From: Calycina herbarum
Lineage: Eukaryota > Ascomycota > Leotiomycetes > Helotiales > Pezizellaceae
Direction of reading: 5' to 3'
Length of the DNA: 64,000 nucleotides
Assembly (NCBI GenBank): GCA_001414485.1
Contig: LLEY01000182.1
Span: 53,841 to 117,840 of the forward strand
Position 1 is the first letter of the stretch; each line of letters starts with the position of its first letter. The translations under genes and the position numbers were made by a program. Below the pieces are notes generated by a model that did no database searches, was not told the origin of the DNA, and saw only the letters and a program-made list of their open reading frames with translations. Shown here in pieces: positions 11,318-23,530 of the stretch.

Positions 11318-11651
11318 ACATTAAACGCAGATTTTAGAATTTCCAATTGTGCGCTAGTCTTTGGGTTATTTCCAGCCGAAATTACTTCCCTTTTTGTTTA
11401 AGCGTGTTGAGTGGTCGGCAAATGTTGCCAGTCTCGTTAGGGGAGTGGTCCAAAACAAACCAGCGAAAATTGCACCTAAAACGCGACCACAACACTTGCG
11501 CAATACATCAACACCACCACTCTTCTTGCGCAAACCACAACTCATTCGGTATCATTTGCACCTAGAGTTCCATTCCCACCCCAGATTAGCATTCACAAGT
11601 GGCTATACCTTCAATTCACTTGCACGAACGGCTGCGCGTTACTTGGCTACA

Positions 11652-12552
11652 ATGAGTGGCGTGAAGTTTGCTCTTATCTTTTGCTCGCTCCTTGCTTTAT
11701 TGCTCTTCAATGGTTAGTGGCAGAGGTCGGTCTACCTTCAGATTACCGTAGCTAACATACTTTAGTTGGCTTTGCAGTTGCTGCTCCAGATCCCTATGCA
11801 TTGGCTTCTCCAACCACCGCTTCCATTGTTGACAACAGTGCTTTTGTCTACAACTTCTCCGACTTTGGCAATGATGTCCTCACTGAATCAAGCCCTGACA
11901 ATATTTCTGCATATGCACCAACAATAACTGTCGTCGCAACTGTCTCTGAGGTTCAAGCCACTCTCTGCAGTAAGTATATTCCGTTCTCTCTCCCCCCCGG
12001 TCCGATCTAAGCTTAAACCTCAACTTGGAAACTCCAAAAAGCTAACTTTCTATCACAGCAAACTCTGCTGGCCACTTCCACTGCGTTACAACCTCAACTT
12101 CGGTAACCTCAACAATTACCTCCTACACCATCTCAACAATAATTGCAACACCCACCCCAACATCCTCAAAATCCGCCGGTCTCCCCACCCTCAACAATCC
12201 CCTCTCCAAACCTCTAAATGTAATCAAACGGTGGCTCAATTCCGAATCCACGGCCCTCTTTGTCCTACAAAATCAACGTCTCCCAACCATGGTCATCAAG
12301 CCCTCCAAATGTCCTCCAGGTTCTGGTCCAAAGAGGCTCCCTTGCGGAGTCATGTGGTTCTTTACCTTCCTCCTCGCTCTCTTCCCAGCTATGCGAGCCC
12401 ATGATTTAAGAGGTCATGTTAGGGATGGTGTTTTCTTTGCTGGGGGCATTTTGACGATGGCTAAGATTGTGCTTAATGTTGCTATGCTGAGTCTGGGTTT
12501 CACAGTTTGTACTGTGTGGTTTGGACTTACTTGGTATTCTTGCTTTGCTTGA
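11652..12552 (+). CDS. Secretory-pathway membrane protein, unknown function (three exons)
   Basis: Exons 11652-11712, 11766-11969 and 12059-12552 keep the frame through two introns (GTTAGT...TTTAG; GTAAGT...CACAG) and give 252 aa. Residues 1-25 form a signal peptide (MSGVKFALIFCSLLALLLFN, then VGFAVA) with likely cleavage before APDP. The middle is Ser/Thr-rich (TTSTSVTSTITSYTIST) and probably O-glycosylated. The last third has a hydrophobic segment (VMWFFTFLLALFPAM) and a longer C-terminal one (VLNVAMLSLGFTVCTVWFGL) flanking a short polar loop, so the C-terminus is likely anchored by two helices. I do not recognise the family. Confidence 0.65.
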
Positions 12553-13997
12553 ATTCCTTGAACTCTCAATCTAAGGGCATCTGGTGGATGATTGATTGAG
12601 TTCAAGTCTTCTTTCTTCTGGTGGTCACGCATTCCTGTTCGCTAAAAAGTGGAAACACCACACCCCTTGTTTGCTTTTGCTTTCTTTTCCTTACCGAAAA
12701 ACCAAATTTTTACATGTACAGAAGGGCTATTTTCAAGGTCTAGGTGGATGGATGGAGATGTTACGGATGGATAGTATCGGCTTTTAGGCTCGGCTTTCAC
12801 TGGGCTCTTTTTTCAAAACAGAATTCCACGCCTCGTACATAATGGTAAATACGGTACCTAAAAAATACAGATTTCAAAACCGCTTTTCGTGAATCGTGAT
12901 CTGGGCCCTTGATATTGATGATGTTATAATTGTGAGAGATTAATTTCATTCTGCTCTCATCAACATGCCCATCCAGGTCTCCACCCCCATACCCCTTCCT
13001 CTGGCGTCATTTCCAGTGAACATCAAGGTGTCGCTGCATTACCTGCTTGCCTGCCTCTTATATATCACGTCATAACATATTCAAATATTCCAAGTAGCTT
13101 AAATTCCCAATTGATATCCAGTAATGTAAACGGTGATGTCACGGTGACTTGGTGGCCTCCTTAATCAGTGTCGGTTTAAACACATGGGCGCTCATGATGT
13201 GCGGCGTCCACTCTCTTGATAAAAATACTCCTTGGGAAGATGGGCAAAACGACTCAATGACTCAATGAGTGAGGAAAGCAACGCTCCAAAGAGCTCGTCG
13301 CACACTTGCAAGAACTTAAGAACTTAGTTCCAATCATTAACAGCCTCGCGGAAAAGTACTTTCTTCACAGATACACAAGCAAAGTAACTCAATCTTCAAC
13401 TTTCATATTATTTCTCCTGCCTTGGTTCTCCCGCGTCATCTACCCTCAATCTAAATCACCCGCGGCCAAAGTCAATCTCTGTGCGTCCGCCCCAACCAAT
13501 TTCTCTGATTCTCTCTTACAATCCAGAAATGAAATCCATGCACACCCTCATCCATTCTTCTTCCGCAACCCCATCCGGCCAGCCAATTTACTCCGCAGCG
13601 GCGTATATAAAACAAAAACAATCTCAAAAAAGAGTTCAACGCCAATTTTTCCATGCAGCGCCTCGCAAATCAAATCAACTGATGAATAAAAGAATCTTCT
13701 TTGATCCTATCCTATCCTATCCTATTCGGAATTTTCTTTTCTCTCATAATACAGTGCACCGGTTCAATGGCTGGGGGGGGGAGAGAAGAAAATTAGGAGA
13801 AGAGAAGAAAGGGTAGGTAGAGAAGCCCAACGCAGAAGATCCTGTCAAACTCCCACTCGTTTTCTTCATCCTCACCTTCTGTGGGAAAGTGGTACATCAC
13901 CACTACCCATCCATACGTCTTAAAGCCTTCTCGCAGATAATTTTGATAAAAAAGTACATTTTTCAGAATGTAAAAAGTGTGCATGTAGTAACACACA
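12553..13997. other. Intergenic between convergent genes
   Basis: Holds the 3' flanks of the secreted membrane-protein gene (+) and of TAF4 (-). No gene can be supported. A direct repeat 'ctcaatgactcaatgagtgag' lies near 13252 and a G-run near 13769. Confidence 0.5.
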
Positions 13998-15957
13998 TCA
14001 TTTAGGACCTGATTCAGCAAGCGCAAGATAAGCCAACTGAAGAGCTTTCTTCTGCCTGCCATCCTGCTCCAGGACAAAGATCAAGTCTCTCAGTTGAATA
14101 TTCTTGCCCTTCTCCGAGTCCTCGCGCCAACTTCCAAGACGACGAACGCCATCGACAGTCAATTTCTCAGGAACTGGTGGTCCGGTGGGATTTCCAATTC
14201 CAGGGATAACAGGTCGACCAGGGGTACTGGCACCACTGCCTGCTCCACCAGCTGTCATCCAAGCATACTTCTTCTTTTTCTTTCCACCAAATAAGAAGGC
14301 CGCAGTAGTATTGTTGGCAGCTGCGTGACTTGCTGCTTCATTAACCTTGGCTTGAGCTTTCTTGCTCTGTTCTTTCTTGGTTGGGGCTTTTTCAGCAATA
14401 TCGGGGGCGATGGAGCCAGGTGTTCCAGCGACAGAGCCTTGCCGAGATGCAGTACCAGGAGTTTCACGCTTTTGCCGCTTTTTCAGACGTTCCTCTTCAT
14501 AATCACGCTCCTTTGTAGCTGATTCTCGAAGAGCGAAAACGACGGGATTCGACATCTTAGGAGTTTCTGTTACTGCTGAGAGAGAGCCTGTCACATGTTA
14601 GCTTCGTAAAAAGTAAAGTCCAAAAGTCTATCATACGCTTGCGGGCTTTGGGATCAACTGCACCCTCCCATCCAGCGCGTACACCTCCCTCTGGAGCAAT
14701 AGTTCCTTCGTTGACGTTAAGTGGCACAGCAACATCTTGCCAGTCTGTTGGGATGACTCCATGCGATCCTACTCGTCTCTCTTTTGCCAATTGCGTCGCA
14801 TCTTCAACCAGGCCTCGCATGCGATGCTTGGTAGCCAAAGACATAAGCGCAATCTGATCCGCTAGTTGAGTATCCATTGGAAGAAATGAACCAGTGACAT
14901 GAGCGAACGTAGCATTTCCAGGAACGTTATTCGTCTGAACATTCAAAGTTGAAGTTCCGAAGTCCCTAGGTAACTTGAAGGAGCCCATCTTGCCATTTTT
15001 ATCCACATTCAACGTCAAGCCATACTCTCGAGCCAGCTTCTCGGCCCTTCTTTGAAGTACCTCAATATCAAGGAATGGGTTGTTCAACTCGTGCTGTCTC
15101 GAGGTGGCAAGGGCGTGAGTTGCGTCGCGCCATGCATTATCTGCTGCCCTCTTTTGGAATTCATTTTGCGCCTCAATACTTGTGGCTTGGCCAGTCGCGT
15201 TCGCGGGACCTGCACCATAAAACGTACTCCTATCTCCAGGAGGAAACTGAGAATAGCTGTGTCCTGGCGTGAAATGACCTGCCTGCGATCCCGTAGTTTG
15301 TGCGTTGAATGACTCATTTATCAAGTATGCCTCTTCCTCCCGAAGGTCAACTCCAGTGCCACCCAAAACATCCATACCATCTAATCCATCCTCCTTAGGC
15401 TTCTCCGGTGGCTTCGATGGAGGACCCATCATGCCTGCGCCTTGGGTTTGCTGTGGCATTGTGTAGTTGTAATTCGTGGTGAAGCCGTTGTTCTGAGGCA
15501 TGTTGTGATTTTGGGGGAGACCGTGGTTCTGTGGAAGACCATGGTTTTGAGATACGTTGGAATTCGGAGTTTGATTCTGGCTCGGAAAGGTGAGCGAGTT
15601 CGTTCGCTGCGCTTGAGGGTTTTGCTGTTGCGTTTGCGGGAGACTCAAATTTGTAGGCGTGGTATGACCATTCGAGTATGGGGTATTATAGACGTTGGGA
15701 GGTATCTGGACGTTGGAAAAGTGAGGGGATGCGCTCGCCGACTGTGGTCCAGATGCGCCAGGACTCATCGCATATGGGGAGGTATTATATGGCGAGCCTG
15801 GCTGCGAAGGTGGATTTGGGGATAATCGCTGCCTCTTGTTGGGTGGGAAGGGAAACTGCTGGCCGGGCGCTCCTCCTGGTGACGTCGCCGACTCCTGGGG
15901 AGAGAACTGTCTTTGAGGCATTGGGAACTGCTGCTGCTGTTGCTGTGGTTGCGCCAT
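13998..15957 (-). CDS. TAF4: Transcription initiation factor TFIID subunit 4
   Basis: Exons complement(14637..15957) and complement(13998..14587) join over a 49-nt intron (GTATGA...GACAG) for 636 aa. The first 190 residues are Gln/Pro/Asn-rich (QQQQQQ after the start, then three tandem QNHGLPQ-like repeats). The second half is the TAF4 C-terminal domain: GMDVLGGTGVDLREEEAYL, LATKHRMRGLVEDATQLAKERR, the basic RDYEEERLKKRQKRE, the NNTTAAFLFGGKKKKKYAWM block and the closing LRDLIFVLEQDG...LQLAYL. TAF4 pairs with TAF12 through a histone fold and scaffolds TFIID at RNA polymerase II promoters. I chose the ATG at 15957 (MAQPQQ); an in-frame ATG at 15993 is less likely. It is divergent from YSH1, with a 561-bp shared upstream region. 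Confidence 0.92.
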
Positions 15958-16518
15958 GATGATGGCAGGTCGTCTTCGGACGCTGATATGCACAATTCCT
16001 TCCTTCGATGTCTTCTTTGAAGAGGTTGTGGATTAACCTTTTATAACCCTCACAAGGCAGGCGCAAAGCCCCCCTTCCTCCCAGAACCTTGACCCATACG
16101 CGATTCACCTGGAATTCGGTTGAAATAGTCGCGTGATGCAGAGGCACTGGCCTGATTTGTTCTATTGTTGCTATTGATGCGTGTTGGCAGTGAATGTGGC
16201 CATGGTGAAGGTTGGAAACCCGTCACAAAGCTCCCTGGCGCGACTCCTGAGGTTTAGCCCGTATTTTCACGTGACCTGTGGTAAGGCTTCAAGAATGCGG
16301 TGCGGCTCCCTTTGATGAGCCAGGCACTGAACATTTAAATCCGGACTTGACTACCAAACAACTCCCTTCACCCATCTGCCAATCTTCCGGACCTTGGATA
16401 TTGAACTAGCGATATCGATATGCAATCCTGCTAAGTGCCTTCTGCCTACGATTAGGCCTCGCGCAATCCTCAATCGCTTTCGAAGTCGCCAGTCAATAAC
16501 AAGAGCGAAGTCTTCACG
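15958..16518. promoter_or_regulatory. Divergent TAF4/YSH1 promoter
   Basis: A 561-bp region separates the two start codons. It must carry both core promoters. I see no clear TATA box. Both flanking genes are housekeeping components of RNA polymerase II transcription and mRNA 3'-end formation. Confidence 0.5.
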
Positions 16519-19472
16519 ATGACCTCCAAACGAAAGGCGGCGGCAATGGCTCCTGCGCCAGAAGAGCCCGTAGATCCAGCTGACGAATTGATGTTCCTAT
16601 GTCTAGGTGGAGGTAATGAGGTTGGCAGATCATGTCACATCATCCAGTACAAGGGCAAAACGGTCATGGTAAGCTCCAGGAAGGCATTCTTCCCAAGCAC
16701 CAATTGCTGATGATTTCTAGCTTGATGCTGGCATGCATGCCGGATACGAAGGTCTAGCTGCACTCCCCTTCTACGACGATTTCGACTTGAGCACCGTAGA
16801 CGTGCTTCTAATCAGCCAGTAAGCGACTCTCCTTTGTACTTGATCCGATGGGAAAGGGACGGACATGATATTTTCGCGATCGAAATGGGCGTGTTATCTC
16901 ATATTTGGGCATATTTCATTTCTACATTATCCTTACGAATCTTCATGTATACGAGAAAACAATACAAATCATTTTTCTGGAACGAACGAATCCATGTCTC
17001 GATTCTGTGAAGATGACCTGCGTTTGAGTATACAACATTGTACATACCTCAACCTGCCTTTCTTTTGTTGTTTAAACACCCTTGTATGTAGATAAAGTTG
17101 AGAACTGGATGCTAACAATTTCAAGTTTCCACGTCGACCATGCAGCCTCTCTGCCATATGTTTTGGGAAAGACGAATTTCAAGGGCCGCGTCTTCATGAC
17201 CCATCCCACGAAGGCTATCTACAAATGGCTGGTCTCCGATAGTATCAGAGTTTCTGGGGCCAATTCCACGTCACAGCCACTCTTTACTGAACAAGACCAT
17301 TTGACGACCTTTCCTATGATCGAAGCCATCGACTACCATACCACGCATACGATATCGTCAATTCGAATAACACCATACCCAGCTGGTCATGTTCTCGGTG
17401 CTGCCATGTTTCTCATTGAAATTGCTGGACTCAAGATATTCTTTACTGGGGACTATTCGCGAGAAAACGATCGACATTTGGTTTCTGCTGAAGTTCCAAA
17501 GGGTGTAAAGATAGACGTTTTGATTACGGAGTCAACATACGGAATCGCCTCGCATATACCTCGACTTGAGCGAGAACAAGCTCTCATGAAGTCAATCACT
17601 ACGACTCTCAATCGCGGCGGGAGAGTTCTGATGCCAGTTTTCGCGCTTGGTCGAGCACAAGAACTCCTTCTCATTCTCGACGAATACTGGGGTCGCCATC
17701 AAGAATACCAAAAAGTACCTATTTATTATGCTAGTAACCTAGCTCGAAAATGTATGCTTGTTTATCAGACATATGTTGGTGCTATGAACGACAACATCAA
17801 ACGACTTTTCCGAGAGAGAATGGCAGAGGCGGAAGCATCGGCTGATACTGCAGGAAAGGGAGGTCCATGGGATTTCAAGTACATTCGATCACTGAAAAGT
17901 TTGGATCGATTTGATGACGTGGGAAGTTGTGTTATGCTTGCCAGTCCAGGTATGCTGCAAAATGGAGTCAGCAGAGAACTACTCGAACGTTGGGCCCCAA
18001 GTGACAAAAATGCCGTTATCATAACTGGTTACAGTGTTGAGGGCACTATGGCAAAGCAAATTATGCAAGAGCCTGATCACATCCAGGCCATCATGACCCG
18101 TAATACAGGCGGAGCCAGACGAGGACCTGGTGCAGGTGACGGAGAGAAAGTCATGGTCCCTAGGAGATGTACTATTCAAGAGTACTCCTTCGCAGCCCAC
18201 GTTGATGGTACTGAAAACCGAGAGTTCATTGAAGAGGTTGCTGCGCCGGTAGTAGTAAGTGATTCAATGATCCGCAGTCTTGAAAATGCTGACACCCATA
18301 GATCCTCGTACATGGCGAGCAACATAACATGATGCGTCTCAAATCCAAACTCCTCTCCCTCAACGCCGACAAAACAAACAAAGTAAAAGTCTACAGCCCC
18401 CGAAACTGCGAAGAACTCAGAATCCCCTTCAAAGCAGACAAAATCGCCAAAGTCGTCGGAAAACTCGCGTCTATCCCCCCCCCTTCGTCGGATGAAAGCC
18501 AATCTCAACTCATCACAGGTGTTTTAGTCCAAAACGATTTCAAAATGTCTTTGATGGCGCCGGAAGATCTTCGAGAATATGCTGGTTTGACTACTACTAC
18601 TATTACCTGCAAGCAACGAATGAATCTCAGCGCCGCTGGTATCGAATTAATTAAATGGGCGTTGGAAGGCACTTTTGGAAGTATCCATGAACTGCCTTCT
18701 GGGAAATCGAAGAATGGTACCAATGGTGACACACACATGAATGGATCATCCGAAGAAGCAGATGAGGAGATCTCTCGGGACACAACTGCTTATCTAGTCA
18801 TGGACTGTGTGACCGTTCGCCATAGTAACAATGGAGAAGTGGAATTAGAATGGGAGGGCAATATGTTGAACGATGGTATTGCAGATGCAATTATGGCTGT
18901 TCTGTTTTCTGTGGAAAGCAGTCCTGCTGCTGTGAAACGTTAGTTTCCCTTCTTCCCTCTACTTGTAGATGATTCTGGCATACTAACACACCACAGAATC
19001 CTCAAGCAAACACTCACACTCCCACTCCCACACCGAACCACACCCCCTCCCCTCCCGAAACCCCCACGCAAACCTCTCCCCAACCGAGCGTCTAGAGCGC
19101 CTCTTCATGTTCCTCGAAGCTCAATTCGGAGCCGAAAACCTAACACCCATCGCAACACCAAAGAATATTCCACCACCTCAAGCTCCAACTGCCATCAAAG
19201 ACTCTTCTACCATCCCAGACTCGGAACAATCATCCTCTGAATCAGCTACGGAGGGAGAAGAGGGAGAGGAAAACGCGGCGGAGAAAAAGGAAATTGAACG
19301 TCTGCATAAAATGGGCATTCCTGTTCCGGGTGTGGAAATCAAGGTTGATAAGATGGTTGCTAAGGTTTGGTTGGAGGATTTGGAGGTTGAGTGTGCTAAT
19401 CGGATTTTTGGGGATAGAGTTAGGGCGGTTGTTGAGAGGGGGGTTGAGGTTACTGCACCGCTCTGGGGGTGA
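16519..19472 (+). CDS. YSH1: Cleavage/polyadenylation endonuclease CPSF73/Ysh1
   Basis: Five exons keep frame: 16519-16668, 16721-16818, 17126-18254, 18302-18938 and 18997-19472, giving 829 aa. The metallo-beta-lactamase core shows [22 protein letters not shown], the zinc-binding [13 protein letters not shown] formed across the exon 2/3 junction, [13 protein letters not shown] and the beta-CASP features [16 protein letters not shown] and [12 protein letters not shown], followed by [13 protein letters not shown]. The C-terminal CPSF73/Ysh1 domain contains a fungal His/Ser-rich insert (SKHSHSHSH) and an acidic linker. The protein cuts pre-mRNA at the poly(A) site within CPF. Intron 2 is 307 nt, much longer than the others, which are 47-58 nt. 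All zinc ligands I can check are present. Confidence 0.95.
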
Positions 19473-20730
19473 GATGTATGTTTCGTAATGGGATGGTGAG
19501 ATGTGAGAGAAGGGACCTCAGTTGTTTGTGATAGAGGTGGTTACATGGCGATGCGGGATCGAATTGTTTGTGGAGGGGACAGATGGCGATGGATGATGGT
19601 TGCAGGGGGTTAGAGGATGGGTGGTACTTCTGGCTAACTTCTTTTCGTCATGAGTTCAATTACTGGCGTTGTTCGTGTATGGAAAAGAGGTCTTTGATTT
19701 TTTCAGGCTCTTGCTGAATGGGCTAGAGAATTGAGAGGCTGTTTTCTATTAGAATATCGAGTCTTTTTTACTTCCTTATTCAATATCTCGTGATTTAGAA
19801 TTTGTGGTCGTCAAATTTCTAACTCCAACTGTCACATTTCAACCTCCCCATCCTACTCCACATCTTCCTACCCACATCTCTTCTTTCCTACTACCTCATC
19901 TCATTCCCAACTTTTCATATCACATGAAAAGTACCCCACCGTCACGCGATCTCCAGATCTCGGATCACGATTCATTAATGCGGCTAATATAGTCTGAGTT
20001 GGCAAAAGGCCACCTTGACCCACATAACAACCAACCCTAATTTCCAAACTTTATGCTCTGTCCAACCACCCGTCGCCTCGATCAAGTTTTAGCCATGGAC
20101 TCAAGGAACATACTTGTATCTCGATGGGATGTTCAGCTGTTCTGTTGTTTTCTATTCATTCGTGACGATGTGGCTGGAGAAGATGGCTGGACTTGGGCCT
20201 CCAGAAGCAAGCGCTTCGAGCCAACCTCCGGTACTGTGCTCTCAGATTTCCATTTTTGTTGCCCCAAAGCGGGGGGTGACCCCATCCGGTAGTTAGTTAG
20301 TGTTGTGCCTTCCCTTGCTGGTAGTCTATATTAGCGGGAGAAGTGGTGCACATGATCTGAGTGGTTGTGGTTCTCGCCCGCTGAGATTAAATGTTTATTG
20401 GGGTTGGTTTATTGACCCCTTTAGTTTAGCTTGGCTGTGGGTTAAGCTTGCTTTTTCCCCGATGGTGGCTTGGATATATAGCTTGTCGTTTCTCCTGTCT
20501 TTGGTTCAGGATGTTTCCTGGTCTGAGGTTATAAAACAAAGTCGAAGAATTAATTTACGAAGAAGATTCGGGATTGGACGAGTGTGACTTGAGGATACAA
20601 GTACTACATTTACAACACATCGCGATTACACAAGCCCCTCATCTACAAAAAAAACCCCCGATCAACACCCTCTCCTCCTATTTCGTCTTCACCTCTACGC
20701 CACAAAACAAACAAAACAAACAATACGAAC
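19473..20730. other. Intergenic, no gene seen
   Basis: YSH1 3' flank followed by the promoter and leader of the gene at 20731. The last 90 bp are A/C-rich (cacaaaacaaacaaaacaa), as in fungal 5' leaders. I find no supported coding region. Confidence 0.5.
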
Positions 20731-21537
20731 ATGCATCCTCTTACGCTCGCCCACTCCCCTCGGGACCAACGTCTAAAATTCTGTCTCCTCTCGACACTTT
20801 CCATCTCGATACTACTCTTCACCGTTGTGCATTTAAAGCACATCATTCCCAGCCATACACCAAATCTGCATCCGAATTGCTACCCATGCGGGTACCACAC
20901 TGTAGATGAGTTTACATTCGTTGGGGAAGAAGAAAAGGCTGTGGAGGAGAAGTCTCATGAAGGCCCTCGGCACTATATAGTAGACGCGGTGGCCGCTTGG
21001 GGATTTGTTAAGCTGGAAGGAGGGAAATCCAAATCACACGAAGGTCACCACACTGTGGATGAGGCAGCTGCCTGGGGATTCGTTGGGGAAGGGGAAAAGG
21101 TCGAGAAGGAGAAACCACACGAAAGTCCCCACAAACATAGTATTGCAGACCTGGATATTTGGAGGGTTCTCACGTCACATCGGCAGACTGGGAAGAAATC
21201 GTATTTCCGTTCTCAGAGTCCTCATCGTCACAGCATCGCGGACTTGAACGTTTGGACACTCCTCACTAAACCATCACGCAAATCCGAAACCGGAGTTGGA
21301 CAAGACGAAGTGGACGGCAAGGGAAGAACACAGATGCATGGCAATGGAGGGGAAATTTGTGACTCCTTTTTTGTGAGCGATTTGGTTGGATGTGCCAAGG
21401 TCGTTAATGGGAAGTTTCGAGGTGGGGAGGGGAGAAAGAAGGTGGATGAGATGGGGGAGAACCGGCCAACGAAGAGTGAAGAGCAGGCAAGAGAGATGGA
21501 AGAGGAGAAGGTGATGAGGAAGGAAGGCCTGAGATGA
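20731..21537 (+). CDS. Single-pass membrane protein with five His/Trp repeats
   Basis: One exon of 268 aa. Residues 17-37 (KFCLLSTLSISILLFTVVHL) form one transmembrane segment after a short basic N-terminus, so a type II topology is likely. Residues 56-180 contain five repeats starting at H56, H81, H107, H136 and H167 with the core H-x-[IV]-[AD]-[DEA]-x3-[WF]-x-[FLV]: HTVDEFTFV, HYIVDAVAAWGFV, HTVDEAAAWGFV, HSIADLDIWRVL and HSIADLNVWTLL. Spacing is 25-31 residues, filled with Glu/Lys/Ser. The C-terminal 80 residues are charged. I know no domain with this repeat. An A/C-rich leader upstream supports the start at 20731. Coding status is good but not certain without homologues. Confidence 0.6.
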   Translation: MHPLTLAHSPRDQRLKFCLLSTLSISILLFTVVHLKHIIPSHTPNLHPNCYPCGYHTVDEFTFVGEEEKAVEEKSHEGPRHYIVDAVAAWGFVKLEGGKSKSHEGHHTVDEAAAWGFVGEGEKVEKEKPHESPHKHSIADLDIWRVLTSHRQTGKKSYFRSQSPHRHSIADLNVWTLLTKPSRKSETGVGQDEVDGKGRTQMHGNGGEICDSFFVSDLVGCAKVVNGKFRGGEGRKKVDEMGENRPTKSEEQAREMEEEKVMRKEGLR

Positions 21538-22569
21538 GATGCTAATTGCGGAGAAGACGGAGGCATGATTGGATGAGATTGTTTATTTAATGCGATATGA
21601 TACACATGATTTATGAAATACAAGATACAATAATCATAATAAATCGGTTTTAGTTATGCAAGTGACAATTGCTTTTTGGTTGAGCGTCATAAGAGCCGTG
21701 AGGGAATTTTACCAGGAATGGTTTTCCCTTCGAGTGCTCTAGGCACCTCTGCTTCAATTAAATGCAATTTAGAATTACCGAAATTATTATCCAAAACCAT
21801 TGCGACCGGGAAATCACTCGTTACTCAACGTGACTCTAAGTGACCCTAATTACACCTCTGTAGAAGAAGCTTCTACCTTCATGGAAGGGTCCCTTTATCA
21901 TCGACGGATACGGAGTAGACATGGGGAGGTCGTATACCATCAGACAAATTCCATATCCCACACCACTACCATGGGGATCACTTGAAAGTCTGTCCGACTT
22001 GCCAAGGATGAAAAGGAAAACCAAAACATTCAGCTCGGAACAGCAGCTTTCAACATACTAAGCCACAACTTTTAAACAAATGAATCACTCTATTACGACA
22101 GTAAGTAGAAATTCGAGAGTTAAAACCCTACAGCGATTTTTATAACTCTCCCTGAGTTAGAGGTCCACTTATGAAGCTTTAAGAGTATCCCTCTCGACTC
22201 GTTACTCGTCCATCCAGATATTTTTGTTCTCTGACGATAGGTCGGCAGACATGTAAAAATAACCGAAGCTTTTACATTTTCCTTCAATTGGTGATATGCA
22301 TTTCAACCAAAAATAAACTTGGAAAGAACCACTATTGTGGCTAAATATTAGGTCAGAAATGTCTTTGCATACAGGGGGTATCTGATGGCATTCTCGTTCA
22401 GTATCAAAACAGCCATGATATAAAACAGCCATGTCGTGACTGCCAAGATCGCTTGCCACACTTTCTCTTTCACATACCATTATTCCAATATCCAAAGTTC
22501 TCTACCTTTCATTCAGGTATATAAAGACAAACGAGGATCACGGCTCACTCGATCAGCTCCAAGCGCGTG
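21538..22569. other. Intergenic, no gene seen
   Basis: AT-rich sequence without supportable coding regions or clear repeats. Confidence 0.45.
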
Positions 22570-22760
22570 AGAGCTCAGTAAATCTAATACTCACGGTACT
22601 AAAATAAGTAAATCTAGTACTTGCTTTTCGTACACTACGGAGTGAGTAAGGCTAATACTTATATTCCTCAAGTGAGTAGATCCAATCCTTACTTTTCTTA
22701 CACTCAGAAAACGAATAAATCTAGTATATCTAATACTTACATTTCTCAACAACAGAGAGC
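22570..22760. repeat. Degenerate tandem repeat, unit about 32-40 bp
   Basis: About five diverged units share the words agtaaatctaatactyac / gtgagtarrnccaatactta, alternating with cttttcktacactacrg. Examples begin near 22576, 22608, 22640, 22673 and 22710. No gene overlaps. Confidence 0.5.
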
Positions 22761-23530
22761 TAAGGAAGACCCCCCTAGTAGCGAGCATGTCAAATAATTT
22801 GAAGAGTATATTGCTTCTGACGCGAAGTTGCGTCTAGTTCTTAAATCACAAGTAGAATCTTTGGGAACCGGGGAAATACTTCTTCATGGCTTCATAGGAA
22901 CCAAATGAGTTTAGTTGTTCCCCCACGATGAATGAGAACCTTGCATTTCCCAGAATCCTTTCTTGCTGCTTTAAACTCGCGTTACGCCATTTTCACGGGT
23001 AAACAACTCCTTTTGGATCAACTTGTATAACTTTGTTGCAAGTCGCGAACTTTTCTAGTAGTTAATCGACTAAAAAATAAAAATGAAAAGCCTGGTATCT
23101 TCACTTCTAAAGTCCCGATTCTATGATTTCCAATGTGGAATGATAGCTTACTCCAGTACCGGAAGTTATATGAAGAAACTACTCTTATCGAGAGAACGAG
23201 GGGTCATATTCCTGGGTTATTAGTGAAAAATCATAGGATTTGTACGTGATGGCGAGTCTTTCTCCCCAAAATGTGGAAGTTATGAGGCGGTTTAGTTGGG
23301 CAATAGCAAGAGGGAAAGTAAAAGTAATGGTATCTAATGCGAATAATTTATACAATTCTATATAGACAAACAAGAAAACGCGAGGAAAAGCCAACGATGA
23401 CACAAAAGGAAAACTCCCAACAACACCATGCTAAAGCCAAAATCCATCTTCTAATTACCAATCTTCGAATCCGCACCTCTATTTTCCCTCCCCACTCTCC
23501 ACGGCCAGCACCAGATCATAAGGATATCAT
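22761..23530. other. Intergenic, no gene seen
   Basis: No supportable coding region; 3' flank of the DUF7702-type gene lies at the right edge. Confidence 0.45.

Noticed and set aside
17084..17125. A nested intron (GTATGT...CTAAC...AAG) at the end of YSH1 intron 2, suggesting a stwintron
   Set aside because: Removing it would leave the outer intron without an AG before the exon, so the parts do not fit; one long intron is simpler.
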